A stretch of 64,000 nucleotides of DNA from Stella humosa (GTDB taxonomy: Bacteria; Pseudomonadota; Alphaproteobacteria; ATCC43930; Allostellaceae): the NCBI RefSeq assembly GCF_006738645.1, contig NZ_AP019700.1, forward strand, positions 2,678,001 to 2,742,000. Direction: 5' to 3'. The notes beneath the pieces were generated by a model. It had not been told where the DNA came from, ran no database searches, and saw only the letters and a program-made list of their open reading frames with translations. This document shows, piece by piece, positions 45,148-56,123 of the stretch (its first letter is position 1; each line of letters begins with the position of its first letter). The translations under genes and the position numbers were made by a program.

Positions 45148-46349
45148 GGCAACCGCACGGTGGCGACGGCCTGGGCGACGATGCCCTCGCGCCGGCCCGT
45201 GAAGCCCAGCCCCTCGGTCGTGGTCGCCTTGACGCTGACCCGGTCGGCCGCCACACCCAGTATGGCGGCGATCCGCTCGACCATCGCGGCCCGGTGCGGG
45301 CCGACCTTGGGGCGCTCGCAGACGATGGTCAGGTCGACATGGACGATGGTGCCGCCGCGAGCCGCGACCAGGGACGCCGCATGGGCGAGGAAGCGGTCGG
45401 AAGAGGCGCCGCGCCATTGCGGGTCGGTCGGCGGGAAGTGGGCGCCGATGTCGGCCGCTCCGATGGCACCCAGGATCGCATCGGTCAGCGCATGCAGCGC
45501 CACGTCCGCATCCGAATGCCCCGACAGGGCGCGATCGTGGGCGATGCGCAGTCCGCCAAGCCAGACATGGTCGCCCTCGGCGAAGGCATGGACGTCGAAG
45601 CCGGTGCCGACGCGGATATCGCCCCCGCCGGGCGCAACCTGGCCCAGCAGGCTGGCGGCCCGGGCGAGGTCGCCGTCATGGGTGATCTTGATGTTGTCCT
45701 CCGATCCGGCGACCAGGGCCACGGTCTCGCCGGCCTGTTCCATGACCTGGGCGTCGTCGGTCGGCTCGATCGTGAAGTCGCCGCCGCGATGGGCCGCCAG
45801 CAGCCGGTCGAAGCGGAAGCCCTGGGGCGTCTGGGCGCGCCACAGGCCCTGCCGCGGGACGGTCTCGACAATCGCGCCGTCCGGGCCGCAGCGCTTGAGC
45901 GTGTCGGCGACCGCGACGGCCGGGACCGCGCCGGCATGCTTGGCCAGGGCCGCCAGCGTGCGGTCGATCAGTTCGGCATCAACCAGCGGGCGCGCGCCGT
46001 CATGGATCAGCACCCGCGCCGGGGGGGCGGCCGCCAGGCTTTCCAGCCCGTTCAGCACGGATTCCCGCCGGGTCGCCCCACCGGCCACCGGCGGCGGCAG
46101 GTCCAGCCCGGCCATCGCCGCGCTGTAGAGCGGCAGGTCGTCCGGATGGATGACGACGCGCACGCCATCGACGGCGGGATGGGCCAGGAATCGATCGACG
46201 GCATGGCGCAGGACCGGCCGGCCGGCCAACAGGCCATACTGCTTGGGCACGGCGCCGCCGAAGCGCAGGCCCCGGCCGGCGGCGACCACGATGGCGATGG
46301 TGGCCCCGGCGGGCGACGGATTCATCTCGGGCGGGCGTGGGTCCGGCAT
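45144..46349 (-). CDS. ispDF: Bifunctional IspD/IspF isoprenoid enzyme
   Basis: 401-aa fusion of two MEP-pathway enzymes: 2-C-methyl-D-erythritol 4-phosphate cytidylyltransferase (residues ~15-235, IVVAAGRGLRFGG and HDGARPLVDAELI) and 2-C-methyl-D-erythritol 2,4-cyclodiphosphate synthase (~245-401, RVGTGFDVHAFAEG, GHSDADVALHALTDAILGA). The fusion is common in alpha- and epsilonproteobacteria. ATG at 46349 is given; an internal ATG at 46325 (MNPSPAGATIAIVVAAGRG) is equally possible, as neither has a strong ribosome site. Confidence 0.94.
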   Translation of the reverse strand: MPDPRPPEMNPSPAGATIAIVVAAGRGLRFGGAVPKQYGLLAGRPVLRHAVDRFLAHPAVDGVRVVIHPDDLPLYSAAMAGLDLPPPVAGGATRRESVLNGLESLAAAPPARVLIHDGARPLVDAELIDRTLAALAKHAGAVPAVAVADTLKRCGPDGAIVETVPRQGLWRAQTPQGFRFDRLLAAHRGGDFTIEPTDDAQVMEQAGETVALVAGSEDNIKITHDGDLARAASLLGQVAPGGGDIRVGTGFDVHAFAEGDHVWLGGLRIAHDRALSGHSDADVALHALTDAILGAIGAADIGAHFPPTDPQWRGASSDRFLAHAASLVAARGGTIVHVDLTIVCERPKVGPHRAAMVERIAAILGVAADRVSVKATTTEGLGFTGRREGIVAQAVATVRLP

Positions 46350-46406
46350 GGGGCGCGAACCTAGTCGTCCGCGAAGCCGTGGGGAAGGGCGGGATCGCCA
46401 GCGCCC

Positions 46407-46472
46407 GGCATTCGCTAGAGCGCGGCATTCGCTAGAGCGCGGCATTCGCTAGAGCGCGGCATTCGCAAGCGC
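46407..46472. repeat. 17-bp tandem repeat, three perfect copies plus a degenerate fourth
   Basis: The unit GGCATTCGCTAGAGCGC occurs exactly at 46407-46423, 46424-46440 and 46441-46457, followed by a shortened copy (46458-46472). It fills the gap between the divergent ispDF and ccsA-like genes, where promoters are expected. Direct repeats of this sort can vary in copy number. Confidence 0.95.
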
Positions 46473-46495
46473 CCGGCCGCGATGTATAGAAGGCC

Positions 46496-47308
46496 ATGCC
46501 CTTGTCCGCCGTCCTGCCGCTGCTGGCGGCGGCCGCCCTCGTGCCGGCCGCGCTCGCCGCATTCCGACCGCCGCCCGGCGGCCGCGACCCCATGTTCTGG
46601 TGGTCGCTGGCGGTCGCGGTGGCCGGTCCGGCCGGGCTTGCCCTGGTACTGGGCGAGCATGGCTGGCGGACCGGGTTCGCCTATGCCCTGTGGGTATCGA
46701 TCGCGGCGACGGCCGCGGCCTTCGGCGGCTTGGCGATGTGGGATCGCGCGGGCGCCCGGCTGGCGCCGCTGCTGCTGCCCTACCTGCTGGTCCTGGCTGT
46801 GCTTGCCGCCATCTGGGGCCGGGCGCCCGAGCAGCCCCTGCGGCTGCCCGTGTCGGGTTGGCTGTGGGCCCACATCGCGGTCGCCATCGCCACCTATGCC
46901 CTGGTCGGCATCGCCGCCGTCGCCTCGCTTGGCGTGATGCTGCAGGAGGCGGCACTGCGCTGGAAGCGCCCGACCGGCCTGACCCGGCGCCTGCCGGCGG
47001 TGGCCGAGGGCGACCGGATCGCCTTCCGCGCCCTGGGGGCGGCGGCCGTCGTGCTGGGGATCGGTCTAGTGACCGGGATGGCGCTCGACGTCCTCACCTT
47101 CGGCCGCTGGCTGCGGCTCGACCACAAGACGGTCCTGTCGATCGCCGCCTTCGTTGCCATCCTGGCGCTGCTGGCCGCCCATGCCCGCTGGGGAACCCGC
47201 GGGCGACGCGGGGCGCGGGCCATCCTGGTGGTGTGGCTGCTGCTGACGCTGGCCTATCCCGGCGTCAAGTTCGTGACCGATATCGTCCTGGCCCGCGCCG
47301 GGACCTAG
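46496..47308 (+). CDS. CcsA/YpjD-like inner-membrane protein (cytochrome c assembly family)
   Basis: 270-aa polytopic membrane protein with about eight hydrophobic segments. The WAHIAVAIATYALVGIAAVA stretch with its conserved His, and LRLDHKTVLSIAAF near the C terminus, match the CcmC/CcsA/HemX-related YpjD family. Those proteins handle heme at the membrane, but the tryptophan-rich WWD signature of true heme handlers is not evident, so a heme role is inference. It often neighbours the signal-recognition gene ffh elsewhere; here it precedes dusB. Confidence 0.8.
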   Translation: MPLSAVLPLLAAAALVPAALAAFRPPPGGRDPMFWWSLAVAVAGPAGLALVLGEHGWRTGFAYALWVSIAATAAAFGGLAMWDRAGARLAPLLLPYLLVLAVLAAIWGRAPEQPLRLPVSGWLWAHIAVAIATYALVGIAAVASLGVMLQEAALRWKRPTGLTRRLPAVAEGDRIAFRALGAAAVVLGIGLVTGMALDVLTFGRWLRLDHKTVLSIAAFVAILALLAAHARWGTRGRRGARAILVVWLLLTLAYPGVKFVTDIVLARAGT

Positions 47309-47333
47309 ACGCCCGCGGCGGACGCACCAATTC

Positions 47334-47364
47334 TTGTGTTGCAGTGCAGCAGGAATGGTATAAT
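47334..47364 (+). promoter_or_regulatory. Sigma-70-type promoter with extended -10, for dusB-ntrBC
   Basis: A consensus TATAAT lies at 47359-47364, preceded by TG one base away (TGGTATAAT, an extended -10). TTGTGT (47334-47339) is a possible -35 with a 19-bp spacer. It is 40 nt before the dusB start and is the best promoter match in the window. It would drive dusB and the overlapping ntrB and ntrC genes. Confidence 0.7.
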
Positions 47365-47403
47365 CTGCCTATCTGTTGAGCATTAAGAAAGATTGCCCAA
47401 CTA

Positions 47404-48390
47404 ATGAGCATTAAGATCGGCCCGGTGACCCTCGAAGCCCCGGTCATCCTTGCCCCCATGTCGGGCGTGACCGACCTGCCGTTCCGCCGCCTCGTGAAGC
47501 GTCACGGGGCGGGCCTCGTCGTGTCCGAGATGATCGCCAGCGAGGCGATGATCCGCCAGAGCCGGCAGACCCTGCGGATGGCCACGACCGAGGCCGACGA
47601 GCAGCCGATGGCCGTCCAGCTCGCCGGCTGCGAGCCCCACGTCATGGCCGAGGCCGCGCGCCTGAATGCCGACCGCGGCGCCCAGATCATCGACATCAAT
47701 TTCGGCTGCCCGGTGAAGAAGGTCGTCAACGGCCATGCCGGCTCCGCCCTGATGCGCGACGAGGCCCATGCCGCGCGCATCCTGGAGGCGACGGTGAAGG
47801 CGGTGTCGCTGCCGGTCACCCTGAAGATGCGGACGGGCTGGGACGACGGCACCCGCAACGCGCCGCGCCTGGCCCGCATCGCCGAGGAGTGCGGCATCCG
47901 CATGGTGACCATCCATGGCCGGACGCGCTGCCAGTTCTACGCCGGCCATGCCGACTGGGACTTCATTGCCCAGGTGAAGGCGGCGGTCAGCATCCCGGTC
48001 ATCGCCAATGGCGACGTGACGACGCTGGAGGACGTGGCCCGCATCCGCGAGCAGTCGGGCGCCGACGGGGTGATGATCGGCCGTGGCGCCTATGGCCGGC
48101 CCTGGTTCCTGGCCCAGGCCATGGAGTTCCTGCGTACCGGCCGGCGACTGCCCGACCCGCCGCTGGCCGCCCAGCGCGACATCCTGCTGGAGCATTACGA
48201 CGCCATGCTGACGCACTACGGCTACGAGCCCGGGCTGATGGTCGCGCGCAAGCATGTCGGCTGGTACAGCAAGGGCTTGCCTGGATCGTCGGAGTTCCGG
48301 GCCAAGGTGAACCAGGTGCACGAGCCCGAGCGGGTGCGGTCGCTGATCCGCGAGTTCTACGACCCACAGCTCGAGCGGATGGCCGCCTGA
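47404..48390 (+). CDS. dusB: tRNA-dihydrouridine synthase B (NifR3 family)
   Basis: 328-aa FMN enzyme reducing uridine in the tRNA D-loop. Features: [23 protein letters not shown], the FMN-site [20 protein letters not shown] (active Cys), [15 protein letters not shown] and IANGDVTT. The location directly upstream of ntrBC is the conserved nifR3-ntrB-ntrC order. Its stop overlaps the ntrB start by one base (TGATG). A 12-bp direct repeat (TGAGCATTAAGA) spans the leader (47377-47388) and the first codons (47405-47416). Confidence 0.94.
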   Translation: MSIKIGPVTLEAPVILAPMSGVTDLPFRRLVKRHGAGLVVSEMIASEAMIRQSRQTLRMATTEADEQPMAVQLAGCEPHVMAEAARLNADRGAQIIDINFGCPVKKVVNGHAGSALMRDEAHAARILEATVKAVSLPVTLKMRTGWDDGTRNAPRLARIAEECGIRMVTIHGRTRCQFYAGHADWDFIAQVKAAVSIPVIANGDVTTLEDVARIREQSGADGVMIGRGAYGRPWFLAQAMEFLRTGRRLPDPPLAAQRDILLEHYDAMLTHYGYEPGLMVARKHVGWYSKGLPGSSEFRAKVNQVHEPERVRSLIREFYDPQLERMAA

Positions 48391-49507
48391 TGGGGCGCCG
48401 CGCCATCGCCTGGGCCAGGCGCACCGCGCGTCCCGAGGTGGACGCTGCCGCCGTGCTGGCCACACTGGCCGACCCGGTCCTGGTCGTCGACCAGCAGTTG
48501 GCGATCCGCTTTGCCAACCCGGCGGCCGAGCAGTTCTTCGACATGGGCCTGCCGACGATGATCGGCCGCCGGCTCGACAGCCTGCTGCCGCCCGACAGCC
48601 CCGCCTGCGCGCTGGTCGAGAAGGTGCGGGACCAGGGCGGGCGCATGGTCGACCATGGCGTCGCCATCGATACGCCGCGCACCGGCGCGCAGCTCGTCAG
48701 CGTGCAGGTGGCGCCGCTGGGCGACGGGCTGCCGCTCTATGTCGTGGCGCTTCAGCCGCGCTCGATCGTCGAGCGGATCGACCACCAGCTCACCCATCGT
48801 GGTGCTGCGCGCTCGGTCAGCGCCATGGCGGCGATGCTGGCGCACGAGGTGAAGAACCCGCTGTCGGGCATCCGCGGCGCCGCCCAGCTACTGGAGCAGA
48901 ACGCTAACGAGGCCGACCGCGAGCTGACCCGGCTGATCTGCGACGAGACCGACCGCATCTGCGCGCTGGTCGACCGCATGGAGGTCTTCTCCGACAGCCG
49001 GCCGATCCATCGCGGCGCGGTCAACATCCACGAGGTGCTGGAGCATGTGCGCCGGTTGGCCGAGAGCGGCTTCGCCCGCGGCATCCGCTTCGTGGAGCTC
49101 TACGACCCCTCTCTGCCCCCCGTCCTGGGCAACCGGGACATGCTGGTACAGGTCTTGCTCAATCTCGTGAAGAACGCGGCCGAGGCGGTGCCCGAGCAAG
49201 GAGGAGAGATCGTGCTTTCAACCGCCTACCAGCACGGCGTGCGCCTCGCGGTGGCCGGCAGCGACAGCCGCCTGCACCTGCCGCTGGTCGTCACGGTGCA
49301 GGATAATGGCAGCGGCGTGCCGGAAGACCTGCGCGCCAACCTCTTCGATCCCTTCGTCACCACCAAGCATGGCGGCAAGGGCCTGGGCTTGGCCCTGGTC
49401 GCGAAGATCATCGACGACCATGGCGGCCTGATCGAATTCGACAGCCAGCAGCGCCGGACCACCTTTCGGGTGAAGCTCCCGATGGTCGAGCAGGGAGAAG
49501 GGAACTG

Positions 49508-49508
<1 letters not shown>
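48390..49508 (+). CDS. ntrB: Nitrogen regulation sensor histidine kinase NtrB
   Basis: 372-aa soluble kinase/phosphatase that controls NtrC according to PII-signalled nitrogen status. PAS-like domain (~20-125), HisKA with H-box [20 protein letters not shown] (~150-170), then HATPase N box ([15 protein letters not shown]), G1 DNGSGVP and G2 [13 protein letters not shown]. No membrane segment. The ATG at 48390 overlaps the dusB stop; the longer upstream frame lies inside dusB. The ntrC start overlaps its stop. Confidence 0.94.
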
Positions 49509-50953
<1,445 letters not shown>

Positions 50954-51004
50954 CGGCGTCAAGCTCGCGGGCTCCTCGCGAGTCCACCGCTGGCAGGCGC
51001 AACG

Positions 51005-53284
51005 ATGGCCACGGATTCCGCCGTCGGTGTGACGAAGCAACCGAAGCGGCTACTCGACTGGTTGAGGCGGTTCGGCGTCGGGCGCAAGCTCGCGGTCGCG
51101 CTGGCATTGGCTGCCCTGGTCTCGGGCATCGCCACCTATGTCGTCATCACCAGCAAGCCGCCGCTCGGGCCGGACCCGAACGTCGTCCTGCTGCTGCTCA
51201 ACCTCGACCTCGTCCTGCTGCTGTTGCTGGGCGCGGTGGTGGCAAGGCGGCTGGTGGCGCTGTGGGTCGAGCGTCGGCGCGGCATGGCCGGCGCCCGGCT
51301 GCATGTCCGCTTCGTGGCCCTCTTCAGCCTGCTGTCGGTCACGCCGACCATCATCGTCGCGGTGTTCTCGTTCCTCTTTTTCAATTTCGGCATCCAGAAC
51401 TGGTTCAGCGAGACGGTGCGTACCGCCGTCGTCGAATCGCGGGCGGTCGCCTACGCCTATCTGGAGGAGCACCAGAACGTCATCCGCGCCGACATCTCGG
51501 CGATGGCAGCCGACCTCAACCGCGACGCCTCGCTGCTGATGAACAACCAGCAGCGCTTCAACCAGATCGTCTCGACCCAGGCCCGCGTGCGCTCGCTGAG
51601 CGAGGCCATGGTGTTCGACCGCACCGGCCGGGTGCTGGCGCGATCCAGCATCAGCTTCGCCCTGGAATTCGACCCCGTGCCGGAATGGGCGATGGCGGAG
51701 GCACGGTCGGGCATGATCGCGGTACTGACCAGCGAGACCGATGACCGCGTGCGTGCGCTGTCCCGGCTCGACGAGGACAACAGCGCCTTCCTCTATGTCG
51801 GCCGCTTCATCGACCCGCGGGTCATCGGCCATCTGGAGCGGACGGAGAAGGCGGTGGCCGAGTATCGCGACCTGGAGGGGCGCGGCTCGGGCATTCAGAT
51901 CACCTTCGCGCTCGTCTTCCTGGTGGTGGCCTTGCTGCTCCTGCTGGCCGCGGTGTGGGCCGCCCTCATCCTCGCCAACCGGCTGGCCCAGCCCCTGGGC
52001 GCCCTGGTCGAGGCGGCCGAGCGGGTGCGCGGCGGCGACCTCGGCGTGCAGGTTCGCGAGCGCCAGGACGGCGACGAGATGGATACCCTCAGCCGCGCCT
52101 TCAACCGCATGACGCGACAGCTCCAGTCCCAGCGCGGCGAACTGATCGAGGCCAACCAGCAGCTCGAGACGCGTCGTCGCTTCACCGAGATGGTGCTGGC
52201 CGGCGTCTCGGCCGGGGTCGTCGGTCTCGATCGGGACGGGGCCATCAACCTGCCGAACCGCTCGGCCAGCGTCCTGCTCGGCATCGACCTCGACCAGTGG
52301 ATCGGCGCCGATCTGGCCCAGCCGGTGCCCGAGATGGCCGCGCTGCTGGACCGGGTGCGGGCGGGTGACGGCCGGTCGATCCAGGACCAGGTGGAACTGG
52401 TACGCGACGGGCGCAAGCGCACGCTGATCGTGCGCCTGGCGGCCGAGAAGGCGGGCGAGGATACCCAGGGCTATGTCGTCACCTTCGACGACATCACGGA
52501 GCTGCTGTCGGCCCAGCGCAAGGCCGCCTGGGCCGATGTCGCGCGGCGCATCGCCCACGAGATCAAGAACCCGCTGACTCCGATCCAGCTTTCCGCCGAG
52601 CGCCTGAAGCGGCGCTACGGCAAGGAGATCACGTCCGATCCCGAGACGTTCCACCTCTGCACCGACACCATCATCCGCCAGGTGGGCGACATCGGCCGCA
52701 TGGTCGACGAATTTTCCTCCTTCGCTCGCATGCCGGCCCCGGTGATGCGCGAGGAGGACGTGACCGACATCTGCCGCCAGGCGGTCTTCCTTCAGCGCAG
52801 CGCCCGCCCCGACCTCCGATTCGGGCTGGAGATCACGGGCGACCGCCGGCCGGTCCGCTGCGACCGCCGGCAGATCACCCAGGGCCTTACCAACCTGCTG
52901 CAGAATGCCGTCGACTCGATCGACGGCCGCGACAGGACCGGCGAGGCCCCGCCGGCCGGCGCGGTCGACGTGCAGGTTTCGTTGGATGGAGAGGCCGCCC
53001 TGATCGTTGTCGAAGACAATGGGCGCGGCCTGCCGGCCGAAGGACGGGAACGCTTGACCGAACCCTATGTTACAACCCGAGCGAAAGGGACCGGCCTGGG
53101 GCTCGCCATCGTGAAGAAGATCATGGAGGATCACGGCGGCGACCTGTTGCTGGACGACCGTCCCGGCGGCGGCGCACGGATCACCCTGGTGATACCCTAT
53201 CCCGCAGTCCCGCAGCCGGCGACCGAAACGCCCTTGACGGATGTCGAGGCGGCCGCAAGAAAGTCCGGCACCCATGGCGCATGA
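51005..53284 (+). CDS. ntrY: Nitrogen regulation sensor histidine kinase NtrY
   Basis: 759-aa membrane kinase. Three N-terminal transmembrane helices (within ~20-130), a periplasmic region (~130-300), another helix (~300-325), HAMP (LAQPLGALVEAAERVRGGDL), PAS (~385-490), HisKA (DVARRIAHEIKNPLTPIQLS) and HATPase (VVEDNGRGLP, TRAKGTGLGLAIVKKI). The partner is NtrX, which overlaps its 3' end by 11 bp. NtrYX is linked to nitrogen, redox and envelope control in alphaproteobacteria. Confidence 0.95.
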   Translation: MATDSAVGVTKQPKRLLDWLRRFGVGRKLAVALALAALVSGIATYVVITSKPPLGPDPNVVLLLLNLDLVLLLLLGAVVARRLVALWVERRRGMAGARLHVRFVALFSLLSVTPTIIVAVFSFLFFNFGIQNWFSETVRTAVVESRAVAYAYLEEHQNVIRADISAMAADLNRDASLLMNNQQRFNQIVSTQARVRSLSEAMVFDRTGRVLARSSISFALEFDPVPEWAMAEARSGMIAVLTSETDDRVRALSRLDEDNSAFLYVGRFIDPRVIGHLERTEKAVAEYRDLEGRGSGIQITFALVFLVVALLLLLAAVWAALILANRLAQPLGALVEAAERVRGGDLGVQVRERQDGDEMDTLSRAFNRMTRQLQSQRGELIEANQQLETRRRFTEMVLAGVSAGVVGLDRDGAINLPNRSASVLLGIDLDQWIGADLAQPVPEMAALLDRVRAGDGRSIQDQVELVRDGRKRTLIVRLAAEKAGEDTQGYVVTFDDITELLSAQRKAAWADVARRIAHEIKNPLTPIQLSAERLKRRYGKEITSDPETFHLCTDTIIRQVGDIGRMVDEFSSFARMPAPVMREEDVTDICRQAVFLQRSARPDLRFGLEITGDRRPVRCDRRQITQGLTNLLQNAVDSIDGRDRTGEAPPAGAVDVQVSLDGEAALIVVEDNGRGLPAEGRERLTEPYVTTRAKGTGLGLAIVKKIMEDHGGDLLLDDRPGGGARITLVIPYPAVPQPATETPLTDVEAAARKSGTHGA

Positions 53285-54677
53285 CATCCTGATCGTCGAC
53301 GACGAGGCCGACATCCGCATGTTGATTGCGGGCGTGCTGCGCGACGAAGGCTACGCGACCCGCGAGGCCGGCGATTCGCGCGCGGCCATCGCCGCGGTGC
53401 GTGCCAGGCGGCCCAACCTCGTCATCCTCGACATCTGGCTGCAGGGCAGCGAGCTCGACGGGATGGGCATCCTCGACGTGCTGCGGCGTGAGCACCCCGG
53501 CCTGCCGGTGCTGATGATCAGCGGCCATGGCACGATCGAGACCGCGGTATCGGCTATCAAGCTCGGCGCATACGACTTCGTCGAGAAGCCCTTCAAGACC
53601 GACCGCCTGCTGGTGCTGATCGAGCGCGCCATCGAGGCCGCCCGCCTCCGGCGCGAGAACGAGGAACTGCGCCTGCGCACCGGCGGCTCGTTCGAGCTGG
53701 TGGGCGCGTCGTCGGCCATCGGCCAGATCCGCCAGGCGATCGAGCGCGTGTCGCCGACCGGCAGCCGCGTGCTGGTCACCGGCCCCGCCGGTGCCGGCAA
53801 GGAGGTGGTGGCCCGCCTCATCCACAACCAGTCGCGCCGCGCCGACGGCCCGTTCGTCGTCATCAACTGCGCGACGATGCGGCCAGAGCGGCTGGAGGTC
53901 GAGCTGTTCGGCACGGAAGGGGCCGATGGCGCGGACGGCCGCCGCAAGGTCGGCACCTTCGAGCTGGCCCACAGCGGTACGCTGTTCCTCGACGAGGTCG
54001 CCGACATGCCGCTGGAGACCCAGGGCAAGATCGTCCGCGCCCTCCAGGACCAGACCTTCGAGCGCGTCGGCGGCTCCAGCCGGGTCGAGGTCGATGTCCG
54101 CGTCATCGCGTCGACCAACCGCGACCTGACGGCGGAGATGGCGGCCGGGCGCTTCCGCGAGGACCTGTTCTATCGCCTGAACGTCGTGCCGATCCGGGTG
54201 CCGTCGCTGCGCGAGCGGCGCGAGGACATCCCCGTGCTGGCCCGCCACTTCATGGCCCGTTCGGCAGAGACCTCGGGCCTGCCGCCGCGGGTGCTGGGGG
54301 AGGATGCGCTGGCCGCCCTCCAGGCCTACGAGTGGCCCGGCAACGTGCGCCAGCTCCGCAACGTCATCGACTGGCTGCTGATCATGGCGCCCGGCGACGG
54401 CCGCGAGCCGATCCGCGCCGACATGCTGCCGAGCGAGATTGGCTCGACCACGCCCGCCGTCCTGCGCTGGGACAAGGCGGGCGAGATCATGACCCTCCCG
54501 TTGCGCGAGGCGCGCGAAGTGTTCGAGCGCCAGTACCTCCTGGCCCAGCTTACCCGGTTCGGCGGCAACATCTCGCGCACCGCCTCCTTCGTCGGCATGG
54601 AGCGGTCGGCCCTGCACCGCAAGCTGAAGTCGCTCGGCGTCAACGGCGACGAGCGCTCGCTGCGGATCGCTCCCTAG
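53274..54677 (+). CDS. ntrX: NtrX-type response regulator
   Basis: 467-aa regulator: receiver (ILIVDDEADIRMLIAG, Asp in LVILDIWLQGSELDG), AAA+ domain with Walker A GPAGAGKEVVARLIH and Walker B LFLDEVADMPLE, and Fis-type HTH (GGNISRTASFVGMERSALHRKL). The sigma-54-contact GAFTGA loop is missing; the segment reads FGTEGADGADGRRKVGTFE, the usual state of alphaproteobacterial NtrX, which therefore may not activate sigma-54 in the classical way. The start ATG 53274 overlaps ntrY. Confidence 0.94.
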   Translation: MAHDILIVDDEADIRMLIAGVLRDEGYATREAGDSRAAIAAVRARRPNLVILDIWLQGSELDGMGILDVLRREHPGLPVLMISGHGTIETAVSAIKLGAYDFVEKPFKTDRLLVLIERAIEAARLRRENEELRLRTGGSFELVGASSAIGQIRQAIERVSPTGSRVLVTGPAGAGKEVVARLIHNQSRRADGPFVVINCATMRPERLEVELFGTEGADGADGRRKVGTFELAHSGTLFLDEVADMPLETQGKIVRALQDQTFERVGGSSRVEVDVRVIASTNRDLTAEMAAGRFREDLFYRLNVVPIRVPSLRERREDIPVLARHFMARSAETSGLPPRVLGEDALAALQAYEWPGNVRQLRNVIDWLLIMAPGDGREPIRADMLPSEIGSTTPAVLRWDKAGEIMTLPLREAREVFERQYLLAQLTRFGGNISRTASFVGMERSALHRKLKSLGVNGDERSLRIAP

Positions 54678-54698
54678 CGATCCGATGGCACGCGCGCC

Positions 54699-56075
54699 AT
54701 GAAGGTCGTCATCTGCGGGGCGGGGCAGGTGGGCAGCAGCATTGCCCGCTACCTGGCCGGGGGCGGCAACAGCGTCACTGTCATCGACCAGTCGGCCGAG
54801 CTGATCCAGCGGCTGTCGGATACGCACGACGTGCGCGGCATCGTCGGCCACGCCTCCCACCCCGACGTGCTGGCGGAAGCCGGCGCGGAGGAGGCCGACA
54901 TGATCATCGCGGTGACCTATGCCGACGAGGTCAACATGGTCGCCTGCGAGGTGGCCCATGCGCTGTTCAACGTGCCGACCAAGATTGCCCGCATCCGCGC
55001 CCAGGTCTACCTGAAGCCGCGCTGGCGGACGCTCTTCGCCAACGACCGCCTGCCGATCGACGTGATCATCTCGCCCGAGATCGAGGTCGCCCACGCCATC
55101 ACCCGTCAGCTCGAGGTGCCGGGCGCCTTCGACGTGCTGTCGATGGCGGGCGGGCTGGTGCGCGTGGTGGGGGTGCGGTGCCTGGCCGACTGCCCGATCG
55201 TCAATACGCCGCTGCGCCAGCTCTCGGGCCTGTTCCCGGACCTCAACATCGTCGTGGTCGGGCTGATCCGCGACGGCAAGCCGATCATCCCCGAGCGCGA
55301 CCAGATGATGTTGGCGGGCGACGAGGTCTATTTCGTGGCCGACACCAAGCACGTCCAGCGCGCGATGCTGGCCTTTGGCCACGAGGAGCAGCCGGGCCGT
55401 CGGGTCGTCATCATCGGCGGCGGCAATATCGGCATCTACCTGGCCGAGGAGATCGATGAGCGCTTCCCGCAGGTGTCGATCAAGCTGATCGAGCTGGACA
55501 AGGCGCGTGCCGCAGAAGCCAGCCAGCGCCTGAGTGGGGTCGTCGTCTTCAATGGCGACGGGCTGGATACTGAGATCCTGGAAGAGGCCAACGTCGGCAC
55601 GGCCGAGACGGTGATCGCCGTCACCGACGACGACGAGGTCAACGTCCTGAGCTCGATCCTGTCCAAGCGCATGGGTGCCGAGCGCGTGGTCACGCTCATC
55701 AACAAGCCGACTTACGAGCCGCTGGTGACGAACCTCGGCATCGACGCGGTCATCAACCCGCGCACCATCACCGTGTCGCAGATCCTCCAGCATGTCCGCC
55801 GCGGCCGCATCCGCGCCGTGCATACGCTGCGCGAGGGCTTCGGCGAGATCATCGAGGCCGAGGCCATGGAGACATCGGCCCTGGTCGGGCGGCCGCTGCG
55901 CGAGATCAACCTGCCGGCCGGCATCATCGTCGGCGCGGTCGTGCGCGGCACCACCGTCATCAGCCCGCGCGGCGCCACCGTCATCAAGGCCGACGACCGG
56001 GTGGTGCTGATGGCCGCACCCGGCGCCGTGCGCAAGGTCGAGAAGATGTTCGCCGTGCGCCTCGAATATTTCTGA
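54699..56075 (+). CDS. trkA: Trk system potassium uptake regulator TrkA
   Basis: 458-aa peripheral membrane protein with two RCK units, each an NAD(H)-binding Rossmann domain plus a TrkA-C domain. The first fold starts KVVICGAGQVGSSIARYLA, the second RVVIIGGGNIGIYLAEEI at ~residue 233. It gates the TrkH/TrkG potassium channel. Conserved neighbour of ntrX in this group, 21 nt downstream, and likely part of the same unit. Confidence 0.95.
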   Translation: MKVVICGAGQVGSSIARYLAGGGNSVTVIDQSAELIQRLSDTHDVRGIVGHASHPDVLAEAGAEEADMIIAVTYADEVNMVACEVAHALFNVPTKIARIRAQVYLKPRWRTLFANDRLPIDVIISPEIEVAHAITRQLEVPGAFDVLSMAGGLVRVVGVRCLADCPIVNTPLRQLSGLFPDLNIVVVGLIRDGKPIIPERDQMMLAGDEVYFVADTKHVQRAMLAFGHEEQPGRRVVIIGGGNIGIYLAEEIDERFPQVSIKLIELDKARAAEASQRLSGVVVFNGDGLDTEILEEANVGTAETVIAVTDDDEVNVLSSILSKRMGAERVVTLINKPTYEPLVTNLGIDAVINPRTITVSQILQHVRRGRIRAVHTLREGFGEIIEAEAMETSALVGRPLREINLPAGIIVGAVVRGTTVISPRGATVIKADDRVVLMAAPGAVRKVEKMFAVRLEYF

Positions 56076-56123
56076 TACCCATAGCCATTCCTTCCATCCC
56101 ACACAGGGTCGCGAGAGGCCGCC

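Noticed and set aside
53274-54677. Reading the missing GAFTGA in NtrX as gene damage
   Set aside because: The loop is normally absent or altered in NtrX proteins of this class and the frame is intact.
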